Assembly: GCA_034696485.1 (NCBI GenBank)
Contig: JAQIWT010000617.1
Coordinates: 1-17,093 of the forward strand
Source of the DNA: Isohypsibius dastychi
Lineage: Eukaryota; Tardigrada; Eutardigrada; Parachela; Isohypsibiidae
DNA length: 17,093 nt
Direction of reading: 5' to 3'
Part shown: one piece after another, positions 9,613 to 17,093 of the stretch
Position numbering within the stretch: position 1 is the stretch's first letter
Layout of the letters: each line of letters begins with the position of its first letter
Notes under the pieces: generated by a model
Told to the model about the DNA's origin: nothing
The model's input: only the letters and a program-made list of their open reading frames with translations
Database searches by the model: none
Position numbers and translations under genes: made by a program

Positions 9613-10107
9613 ATGGCCACCGGTATGATGCGGAATTTAGCCAATCTTGGTGGCTCGATATTTGGACGAATTTCGGCACCCAAAATTGTCCCTACTAACA
9701 ATCTCCAATTTTCCTCCAGCTCGGCTCTGCAGATGATCCAGAAATTGACGCGAATGAGGGTGGTCGACAACAGTGTAATTGGTCAACAAGCACTCGCAGC
9801 CGGAAAGCCATGTACGGTCATCCATGTGTATACAAAGTTCATGTACAAAAGACGGAGCCGAGCGATTGGAGTTTTGGGAGACAAAGTCATGGTCGCGATT
9901 ATGGGACAGAAAAAGAAAGGATATATCGTGGGGGTTGTCAAACGACAGCCGACCATGGTGCCCACGATGGACACAAATAATATTGTCCTGGTCGACGACA
10001 CTGGAGCTCCGCTGGGAACAAGGATAACCGTTCCAATACCTATGCTTCTGAGATCAAAAAAGGGCGACATGTCGAAAATTCTGGCGATCGCTACAAGGTT
10101 AATTTGA
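9613..10107 (+). CDS. MRPL14: Mitochondrial large-subunit ribosomal protein uL14m
   Basis: A single exon of 164 residues. Residues about 1-38 are Arg/Ser-rich with few acids, fitting a mitochondrial presequence. The uL14 fold spans about 40-164, with QKLTRMRVVDNSVIG at its start, GQKKKGYIVGVVK in the middle, and NNIVLVDDTGAPLGTRI followed by VPIP near the end, all closely like human MRPL14 (145 residues). Known role: uL14m sits at the subunit interface of the mitochondrial ribosome, near the site where MALSU1 docks. An in-frame TGA lies upstream of the ATG (in the TTGATTC at about 9563) with no intervening start, so 9613 is the likely start. There are no introns, unlike most neighbours. It is divergent from TIMM9 and convergent with the SAM-domain gene. 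Confidence 0.96.
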   Translation: MATGMMRNLANLGGSIFGRISAPKIVPTNNLQFSSSSALQMIQKLTRMRVVDNSVIGQQALAAGKPCTVIHVYTKFMYKRRSRAIGVLGDKVMVAIMGQKKKGYIVGVVKRQPTMVPTMDTNNIVLVDDTGAPLGTRITVPIPMLLRSKKGDMSKILAIATRLI

Positions 10108-10162
10108 ACCGTTGTATTTTTCGGTGTGTTTATGTGACGATTTAAATAATGAAAGAGGATGA

Positions 10163-10168
10163 ATTAAA
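10163..10168 (+). terminator. Polyadenylation signal variant ATTAAA
   Basis: ATTAAA lies 56 bp downstream of the MRPL14 stop in a 223 bp convergent spacer. The rest of the spacer (10108-10330) shows no gene. Confidence 0.4.
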
Positions 10169-10330
10169 ACTCTACAACTTTTGAACAGCTTTCGCTGCCA
10201 CGCACCGGGTGAAAGTTCACCAATTGTCAAAACAAGGAAAATGCACTGACCGAATTTTTAAACATTCACATCAGGAGCATGAACAAGGAGATCGGTAGTC
10301 ATGCCGGAAATCACGATTTTCGTAGTTCAG

Positions 10331-11095
10331 CTAAAAAACTGCACCGCGCCACGAGCAAATCGCTTTATGCATTTTCAATGCTGGTCCCAATTTCAGATCA
10401 AATAATTCGATGAACTGGGAGCGAGTAAGGAGAAGAAGTGTGGAACCGTAGAGACTCTAGAATAAAGTAAGTTTCGGTAGACTTCTTGCCCAAAAAATTC
10501 CGTAGGCGAATGTTTACGGTGGCTGCTGTATTATTATTTATGCTTTTTCGCTACTTACGTAATCGAGAATTAACTTTCCTAGCGCAGGATACTCTGGAGT
10601 GAAATGTGCTTGACATTTTTCCGGGCTCCAGTGTGCAAATTCAACATGCTTCCGTTTCAGGTCATCTTCCGGCATCTTTGAAAGGTTAGTGACATCGGCA
10701 GCACTGTTGTCCAGACAGTTTTTCGGAATGGTGATTTGAAGATCTGCGGAATTTTCTGATGCCGGACTGTATCGGGTGGCGGAGGTGGAGGCTTCGCGTG
10801 AAGCGGATGCGGAAGATCTGACAACTTTGGAAGCGATCGGGTTCGGGGGCATGCCAAGTCCATTATACGTGCTTGCGAAATCCGCGACGAAATCTGGACC
10901 CAAGGTTCTGTGTGATCGCTACAAAGAAAACATTGTTACAAAGAAGACAACGAGAAAAGTTCCTCGGCACGAGGATTCGAGCAATATCGTACAGAATGAG
11001 TGATTTATGTATCTACCCACCTTGCGACTGCTCTGGCGTGTTGGCAGCTGACGATTAGATGGGGATCCGGATGATCGGGGAAAGCGAGTATCCAT
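10331..11095 (-). CDS. Small SAM-domain protein of the Polycomb/SAMD type
   Basis: Exons 11021-11095, 10559-10918 and 10331-10456 give 186 residues, all joined in phase 0; both introns are 102 bp. The second donor is GTAAGT and its acceptor TTCTAG. If that intron is not removed, the frame ends after six more codons and the domain is lost. Joined, residues about 119-180 read as a SAM domain: HWSPEKC at its start, then STLLLLTRSQFIELFDLKLG and PALKMHKAI. The LLLL and KLGPALK signatures are those of SAM domains in Polycomb-group and related proteins (Scm, L3MBTL, SFMBT, SAMD1/SAMD13). Such domains polymerise or pair with other SAM domains in chromatin factors. Residues 1-115 are Ser/Arg-rich and look disordered. 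An in-frame TGA lies four codons upstream of the ATG. No exact orthologue is recognised. Confidence 0.85.
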
Positions 11096-11679
11096 CACGA
11101 AGCATCAAATAATCACTAGTCTGAAAGAAACAAGAAGCGGATGGAATTTACCAGGCGGAAACAATTGTAGATTGCTCAAATTCAGGATGTCTGTGATTGT
11201 GTCACTGCTTGAACCCACCTACACTACAGTACACAGTGTGAGTCCCCCACCCCAGCAACCTTACTTACTCGCATACCGAAATCCTCATTCACTTTTTAAT
11301 TCTGTCCTGGCGAAACGCTTGATTTCTACCGTATGCACCTTGAGCGTAGATAATTTCGGTCGTTACATACGATGCAAATATTAGGGTCCAGAAACTTACA
11401 TGCACAAGATCTCCCAGACGGAAACGTTCAGAGAAACGGAAAAGGTCACCAATCCGTCATCACTTCATTCTCTCGCCCAGGCACTGCCAGATGCAATACA
11501 CATTTCGAAGCACAGATATTGTGAGAGGAACAAATCAGACCAAGTCTTCGATAACAACAGGATAATGCACAGCACCCACAAGCACGTAATTTAAAAACCA
11601 AAACGAAAAACAATGGGCAACTGGATCACCGGCTGCGTTTCAGCAGATTTCGCCAGGTTTTGTGATGACTAGGGATCAC
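11096..11679. other. Intergenic region between METAP1D 3' end and SAM gene 5' end
   Basis: These 584 bp lie between two minus-strand genes. Several good minus-strand donors (GTAAGT complementing 11267-11272, GTAAGTTT complementing about 11389-11396) and acceptors (CTTTCAG near 11120, TGTAG near 11220) suggest untranslated 5' exons of the SAM gene. A minus-strand ATTAAA (plus 11295-11300) may serve METAP1D. No coding frame has family similarity. Confidence 0.4.
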
Positions 11680-12976
11680 TCAGCTCTCTGTCAAAATCTC
11701 GGCACCAGTTTCCGTGATCAAAATGGTATGTTCGAATTGGGCTGAACGAGAACCATCAACCGACATTGCTGTCCAGTCATCATCCAGTACAAAAACCTTA
11801 TCCGAGCCTTCCGACATAACCGGCTCTGAAATTACATTCGTTAATACGGAGAAAATTACGCCACAAAGTCCAGAGAATCGAAAAACTAACCGATAGTAAA
11901 CACCATCCCGGTTTCCATTTTGACTTTATCGATGTTGGCTAGATGGATAATTTCCGGCTGCATATGAAAATCTACTCCAATTCCATGCCCACAAAAATCA
12001 GGAATTACTTTGAAACCAGACTCGGAAACGAAGGTCCTGGAAGGGAAAATTATACAATGAATTTTTATAAAAAATCACAACAGCTTACTCAATAGTTTCA
12101 CCAATCATGCTAATTTCTTGACCGTTTCTACAAATCGAAACTGCTTTTTCGAGAGCATTTTTGCTGACTTTCAGGAGCTCGATAGCTGCCTCGTCTATTT
12201 TTCCAACCGGAAACGTGGCGGAACAGTCCCCATGATAACCTCCGAAATAAACCTACATCTTCAAACAAACGCAATGTATAAAGTAATCTGAATTACTGTA
12301 ATGTTACACGAAATGAACTTACCGATACGTCAACATTGACAACATCTCCGTCTTCAAGAGGTCTGAGATCCGGAATCCCATGGCAAGCAACGTTATTCAC
12401 TGAAGTGCAGATCGACTTCGGAAAACCGTGATAAAATAATGGCGAGGGGTAAGCATGATTCTGAATAATGAACTGAAACGCGATTCGGTCCAGCTCTTCC
12501 GTGGTCAGTCCCACCTTCAAAAACAAGATGTCGCTGAGACAATTACTAAAGGGCAACCCCACTGCTAGTCTTACTTTCACATGCTCAGCTAGGAAATCCA
12601 ACGTTCGGCGCGCAAGGCGACATGCTGCACGTATTCCCCTGATTCTTGCAGGAGATAGAAGATTGCTCTGTTTTCGCGCAGGGTGAACGAATTTAGAAAC
12701 AGCGTAATCGGGCTTTCGTATATGCGAGGGAATATCCGGCACAGAAAACCAAGGAGAAGGGTTTTGATAGTTCCAGGGCTTCACAATTGAAAACGAATAT
12801 CCGTGCTCGTCCCACGAAAATTCAGCATCGAGATGAATTGAAGTCCCAGTTTTTCTGGTATCCTTCGAATAAAATCTGTCTCCACTACTGAGCGTTCCGA
12901 TATCCGTCGACCGAACTCTTCGTCTACATTTCCCAAACAAATGGCTAAGCTTCTTCGAAAAGCGTAAACCGTACAT
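11680..12976 (-). CDS. METAP1D: Mitochondrial methionine aminopeptidase, type 1D
   Basis: Exons 12575-12976, 12323-12514, 12089-12252, 11891-12036 and 11680-11825 give 349 residues (human METAP1D has 335), all phases matching. It removes the initiator Met from proteins made or processed in mitochondria, using two metal ions. All five ligands of the family are present: D196 (VNVDVS), D207 (YHGDCS), H270 (GHGIG), E302 (TIEP) and E333 (QFEHT). Conserved H179 (CHGIPD) and H277 (DFHMQPE) are also kept. The type-1 signature [20 protein letters not shown] is intact. The N-terminus ([20 protein letters not shown]) is basic and amphipathic, as expected of a mitochondrial presequence. The first intron (60 bp) is readable in frame, but the family has no insert there. 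Paralogous cytosolic MetAP1 is less likely because its N-terminal zinc fingers are absent. Confidence 0.95.
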
Positions 12977-13086
12977 TCGATATCTAGTTCATATCATATG
13001 ACCACTCAGGTTTCACTGAAAACCAAATGATCTGGCCGATGAGGAAGAATGAAGCATGTTGTTTTGATTGAATGCTACCGTGAATC

Positions 13087-13102
13087 GGGGGGGGGGGGGG
13101 GG
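13087..13102. repeat. G16 homopolymer tract
   Basis: Sixteen consecutive G on the plus strand (C on the coding strand of METAP1D), 111 bp upstream of the METAP1D start. It is the mirror of the C13 tract near TIMM9/MRPL14. The length may be approximate. Confidence 0.9.
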
Positions 13103-13132
13103 CAACCCGGCAACCGGAATGGACAACCGGAA
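13103..13132 (+). promoter_or_regulatory. Three CAAC(C)CGG copies with two ETS-like ACCGGAA cores
   Basis: CAACCCGG at 13103-13110, CAACCGG at 13111-13117 and CAACCGG at 13124-13130 directly follow the G tract. The last two extend to ACCGGAA (13113-13119 and 13126-13132), the ETS/GABP core. They lie 127-156 bp upstream of the METAP1D start. The regulatory role is inferred. Confidence 0.3.
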
Positions 13133-13414
13133 ACTTCACAACACAACACTATGATAGCATGAGCAAATGTGTCTGCAAGGTATTTTCCGAAAGCTGGCTC
13201 ACCTGAAACTTAAATGTTCCTCTATAAAATGCATCGTCTTTTACTCGGGAGATTCCCGTTTGAGAACACTGCCAGATGAGGTAAAACAAAAAGACTCTTA
13301 CGACAAAAAAAATCGCAGAACAGAAAACCGGCTTTCCACCGTCACCGATACCTCACCGATACTAAAAGAAAGACTCTGAAAATTATAAGAGATTCCCGGA
13401 ACTCTCTGTGCTTA

Positions 13415-16248
13415 TCAGTAAATAGCTGCGTGTCCATCTTTGCGACTATCCGAATGCGCAGTCACCGTTTTGTTCCTCTTCATCACGGCTTGGACGACAC
13501 TGAGACCCTCGTTGACCAACGTGATATTATGGCCATACGCCGCCAAGACTTTTACAATTTCGGCATTCATTTGAGCTAAAACGACATGATGCAACGCACG
13601 AAAGGTATTAAGTAAGAAATTGACCTACATTCTATGATCACAGGATTACTTGGTAAATCCGCATGTGCCCGAGGAGATTCTATCGCATCCGTGAGATTCA
13701 TGCCAAACAAAATTATATTCAAAAGGGCGTTCAAGACTCCTGTGAGTACAGCAATTAACAAACGTCACAGAACAGCGAAATTCTCTCAAATAAAATACGG
13801 ATACCTGAGGGAATATGCGTTCCGTTGGAGCCACCAATTGCAATTCGACTCACACATGCTTTTTCAGGGTTGTAAACTACAACTGGACACATGCTGGAAA
13901 GTGGACGTTTTCCAGGTTTGGCTAAATTAGCCTGCAAAATCCAATATGAAAATTCAACTCGTGCAATCCGGAAACGCATTCGAATTGGAAGAACATATTT
14001 TCAATTTGAATAGTGCTCGAGCCACAGATCAGCAAACTAACCTGTTCACTACTTTCCATCTCAGCGGAAGCGAAATCCGCCATCTCATCGTTGAAGACAA
14101 TACCAGATGAGCTCATGAATCCAGATCCGAAAAACCGATTCACAGAACTACAAACCATCAGGACTTCACAGCTGTACAGCAGGGGTGGGTTCCCGGAAAT
14201 ACGAACCTGGTCACACTGACATAAAGCTCGTTGGTGTCAGTGACCGAAACATGGGTTGTTCCATAGAGCACTGGCTGCGTAACTGGAGTTCCATAGTCAT
14301 GAAGGGTGGAATCGTCTTTAATCTGCTTCCTCAACTCATCTGCGTATTTTTTCCTTCAGTAAAAAAAAGAAACTTTGCGCCTGCTCGGTAATGAGGCTGT
14401 CAGAGGACACTCACTCGGTCATTTGTTTTGCAGCAATATCCACACCAGGTTCAAAATCTGGATCACCGAGCCGGTTCCGGTTAGCGAACGAAAACTTCAA
14501 TGTCTAAAATGCAAAAGAGATTTCAAAGAAAAACCATTCAATAAATACAGCCAAAATGTAAATCGAAGCTAAACCCTCTTCGGAAGTTCAAACTACCTCG
14601 AGGAACTTGTGCCAGAAAGAAGGTGTCGACACGTCAGTCTGGTTAAAATTAAATCCCTCCAACATATTAAGAGCCAACAGCAGCGATGCTCCCGAACTCG
14701 GCGGTGGTGCTGTGATTATTTTGTATTCTGAAACAAGAACAGTCAATCAGGCGAATTATGACGACGGGGACAACAAGTACCTCTGAACATAGAAGAAACA
14801 GCCTCTACGTGACGGACAGTGTAATTAGCGAGATCATGTTCTGTCATCAGTCCACCAAACTGTTTAATCTGACAAAGAAAACTTAAGTGAATTTTCAAGC
14901 CAATTGCGAGTTCCAAATGATTACCTCTGCAACAATATCTTTGGCAAGTTGTCCTCGATAAAACTCTTCCGGTCCGTTATAAGCAATTTTCTCCAGAGTT
15001 TCAGCGAAATTTGTCCTCTTTATAATCTGACCAGCTTTTAAAGAATTCTTTCCATCAGGGAATAGGAAGTCCTTCAGCCGCTGGCTAGAAGCAGTACCTT
15101 CCAACCGTTTAAAATTATGTAGATCTTGCTCTACAACAAAAAACTGGATGAACGAATGAATGAAAGAATTTAGTCCTAACAATCGCTACCTAATGGTTTT
15201 GAGACTTCAAACCCATCTCTGGCTAGCTGAGCTGCCGGAAGGACTAGATCTGACCACCGCAATCTACCAAAAGCGGAATGTGCCGCATGAAGACCTCGTA
15301 GTTCACCTAGAAAACACGAACATGCATACATAAATGGCAGGTCTTCGAAGGACAGAATTGAAATCCCGACCTGGAACACCGATCGATAAAATCGGTTTCT
15401 CTGAAAATTCTGCGAGCATTTCCGCTTTAAATCCGGATGGAGCAGTCTCCCGAAAATCGAAATAACTAGGATCTTTGGTTTTGTGATTGTAGATCAACAT
15501 GAATCCCCCTCTGAAAATAACAAGAGAACAATGTAACGCGATCTTCAAGTTCATGGTCACAGACGCGGAAGTGACCTCACCCGCCAATACCGGCACTCTG
15601 GGGATTGACCACTTGCAAACAAAATAACGATGCAATTGCAGCATCAACCGCTGATCCACCTTGCTTCAACGCATTCAGACCAATTTCTGAACATTTGGCG
15701 ACATCCGTGGCGACGGCACCGTGAGGCTCAATCTGAATACATCAAAAACATGAGCTCGACAAAATATTTGAGTACATACGCTTAAATTTTAGTGGCATTA
15801 GAATATTCATTTACCGACTTCCAAACAGCAATTTTTCACTTGACATTCGATTTTACCTGAGGAGGACCAGCAAAAATGTGGATAATCAATCCCAACAGCA
15901 CGGCGAACGAAATCAGTCCACATGCGGCCAGGATTTTACCCAGGCCTTGGAGGTCGTCCGTCGTGATTCCAAAAAGTATTAACAAAACTTTGTCAGTCCG
16001 GTTAGCAGGTTTCGGATTGAGATGATCATTATAAGTCCCATTTCCAAAATTCAGATTGACGAGAGTTCCGCTGCCATCTGGTCCATCCAACGAAACCTCT
16101 TCAAGCGTATAACGGTTGGCTGTATTTCCAAGAACATCATGTTCAGTCAGCTGCAGCCTTTCAGCTTTTGGATGATATTCCGCCTGAAAAGAAAGAAAAA
16201 GAACATGTACTTCGGAATTCACCAGATATCCGGAGATCAACTCACCAT
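13415..16248 (-). CDS. Gamma-glutamyltransferase, GGT7-like, type II membrane protein
   Basis: Fourteen coding exons: 16246-16248 (ATG only), 15857-16183, 15581-15732, 15371-15510, 15190-15306, 14925-15130, 14781-14868, 14597-14727, 14415-14503, 14207-14353, 14042-14147, 13805-13931, 13629-13739 and 13415-13575. They give 634 residues with all phases matching. A polar tail (1-83) precedes one membrane anchor (about 84-105), then the large extracellular domain. GGTs self-cleave before a Thr that then transfers gamma-glutamyl groups from glutathione. That Thr is present as T450 (G449-T450-T-H). Other active-site counterparts are R181 (DFRETAP), N470 (SSVNRFFGSG), E488 and D491 (NDEMADF), and S514/S515 (PLSSMCP). 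One of the two oxyanion glycines appears replaced by N538 (SNGTH). The long cytoplasmic tail and stretches such as GPPQ after the anchor, GGGGFML and VPGELRGLH resemble human GGT7 more than GGT1. In-frame TGA directly precedes the ATG. Confidence 0.94.
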
Positions 16249-16338
16249 TCAATTAAACGGTCTATTCTGGTTAAAACGACACAATAACGCTGAGAGATTC
16301 TGAAAACGAGATGATGGATACAAACGGCGATGGCAGCG

Positions 16339-16346
16339 TATAAATA
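16339..16346. promoter_or_regulatory. TATA-like element TATAAATA
   Basis: TATAAATA on plus reads TATTTATA on minus, 91 bp upstream of the GGT start codon. It could be a TATA element for the GGT gene or chance AT richness. Confidence 0.2.
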
Positions 16347-16743
16347 CTACAGCTGTGATATTTATGGAAACATATTTGAAGACAACGATACAACGCAAAA
16401 TGTTTTCCGTGATGCTTCACGTAGTCTGTCGACGGCCGAGGTTAGCTCGAGGAAAGCCCCCACGCAAACCATCTATGGGTTGGGGAAAATCGGTGAGATC
16501 GGGAAGAGTCGTCTTTGTGAGATCTTGTGTTGACAAGTTATGCAGTGGCGTACGTACCATAGACAATACGCGTACAGTAGCTTAGGAAGCCCTGTTTTGG
16601 ACTGCGTTTTTTTTGCTCAGCCAAAGCATTATCTCCTATTTTATAGCAATCCGGTTTCAGCTAAGTATCCTTAACTGACGTATGATGTAATAAGTGCACG
16701 GTGTTCCTTTCCTTAGATCAAAGGTCAATCGCTCTGGACGCTT

Positions 16744-16767
16744 CACCCTTTTCTACACCAAAGGGTG
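16744..16767. repeat. 8 bp perfect inverted repeat with 8-base loop
   Basis: CACCCTTT at 16744-16751 and AAAGGGTG at 16760-16767 are exact complements separated by TCTACACC. It could form a hairpin or a dyad protein-binding site in the COA6 upstream region. Function unknown. Confidence 0.6.
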
Positions 16768-16959
16768 TAATGGCTTGAATCTAGCGCCGTCGAAGAAGCC
16801 CTACGCCTGAGATTTCACACAACTTTGTCACGGCTCCTCCTGTGAGGTGATATGCGACCAACCCCTTGAACCTTGAACCTTGTAAAATTTCCGCTGAATT
16901 CTATCGTATGAAAAGTGGGGCTCAGTTTTCTTTCTTGCTCGAGTTTTTTATGTTGACCA

Positions 16960-17093
16960 ATGGCTGCACCGGAATCAGATCTGGCGAACAAGGAACGCGC
17001 GCCTACAAAAGAGGAGAGAAGGATATGCTGGAATTCCCGGGATGAATATTGGAAATGCATGGATAAGTTTGGAAGGGACGCCGATCGTTGTAA
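16960..17093 (+). CDS. COA6: Cytochrome c oxidase assembly factor 6 (5' part, cut by window edge)
   Basis: The first 44 codons plus two bases are visible. MAAPESD opens the protein, as MAAP does in human COA6. RRICWNSRDEYWKCMD then holds a CX9C pair, C23 and C33, nearly identical to the human WGARDEYWKCLD region. C44 follows, matching the human DASQC cysteine. Known role: COA6 is an intermembrane-space protein needed for copper delivery to COX2 during complex IV assembly; paired CX9C motifs are oxidised by the MIA40 pathway, so no presequence is expected. An in-frame TGA lies two codons upstream, and the start context is ACCAATGG. The extra 10-15 residues before the CX9C compared with human are polar. 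The last bases TGTAA may either continue the codon for Lys or be the beginning of an intron donor. Confidence 0.93.
   Translation, partial: MAAPESDLANKERAPTKEERRICWNSRDEYWKCMDKFGRDADRC

Larger units (their letters stand above)
12977..13414. other. Spacer between GGT 3' end and METAP1D start
   Basis: These 438 bp hold the METAP1D promoter and the GGT 3' UTR. They contain a G16 tract and three CAAC(C)CGG copies. The plus-strand frame at 13167-13379 has no family similarity and low-complexity content. No clear AATAAA on the minus strand is visible for the GGT gene. Confidence 0.5.
16249..16959. other. Divergent region between the GGT gene and COA6
   Basis: These 711 bp separate two head-to-head start codons. 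I see no gene: the short frames on both strands lack family similarity. Contents include a TATAAATA at 16339-16346, a perfect 8 bp inverted repeat at 16744-16767, and a short tandem TTGAACC near 16865-16880. Both promoters must lie here. Confidence 0.5.

Noticed and set aside
10520-10558. An alternative short intron in the SAM gene ending at the CAG near 10526
   Set aside because: It would be only about 33 bp and would give a stop after a few residues. The downstream acceptor at 10457 completes a SAM domain.
13167-13379. A 70-codon plus-strand frame in the GGT/METAP1D spacer
   Set aside because: Basic low-complexity translation with no similarity, between two minus-strand genes.
16815-17060. 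An 81-codon minus-strand frame overlapping COA6
   Set aside because: It is antisense to the recognisable COA6 coding region and has no family features.
1-17093. tRNA, rRNA, CRISPR, transposon or viral elements
   Set aside because: I looked for B-box-like sequences, regular spaced repeats, terminal inverted repeats and transposase or polymerase motifs and saw none. Homology search was not possible.

Overview
The window is eukaryotic, almost certainly animal. Its protein-coding genes are split by many very short introns (mostly 51-76 bp, GT...AG) and packed tightly on both strands. A mitochondrial METAP1D and a GGT7-like gamma-glutamyltransferase argue against a fungus, plant or typical nematode. 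The compactness would fit a small-genome ecdysozoan such as a tardigrade or mite, but that is inference with low confidence. I rebuilt the exon chains by hand from splice consensus, reading frame and remembered family sequences; no alignment was run.

Layout: (1) 1-3142, minus: SDAD1/SDA1, an 18-exon 60S-ribosome biogenesis gene whose C-terminal end lies beyond the left edge. (2) 3733-4415, plus: a 111-residue single-pass membrane protein in three exons, unidentified. (3) 5196-7286, plus: a 601-residue ankyrin-repeat protein in four exons, with one intron that is also an open reading frame. (4) 7633-8523, plus: a single-exon orphan coiled-coil protein. (5) 8697-9066, minus: TIMM9, two exons. 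(6) 9613-10107, plus: MRPL14, one exon. (7) 10331-11095, minus: a small SAM-domain protein whose domain is only visible after joining two exons. (8) 11680-12976, minus: METAP1D, five exons. (9) 13415-16248, minus: a 14-exon GGT7-like gamma-glutamyltransferase whose first coding exon is only the ATG. (10) 16960-17093, plus: the start of COA6, cut by the right edge.

Transcription units alternate in direction. SDAD1/membrane protein, TIMM9/MRPL14 and GGT/COA6 are head-to-head pairs about 0.55-0.7 kb apart. Orphan/TIMM9 and MRPL14/SAM are tail-to-tail pairs about 0.2 kb apart. Four of the ten genes encode recognised mitochondrial proteins: import chaperone TIMM9, ribosomal MRPL14, N-terminal processing METAP1D and complex IV assembly COA6. 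The small membrane protein could be a fifth. This is not an operon, and I see no shared pathway beyond the organelle.

I found no tRNA, rRNA, transposon or CRISPR. I also found no convincing undescribed multi-gene system. The points most worth checking are the ATG-only exon of the GGT gene, the readable intron in the ankyrin gene, the hidden SAM gene, and the two unidentified proteins.
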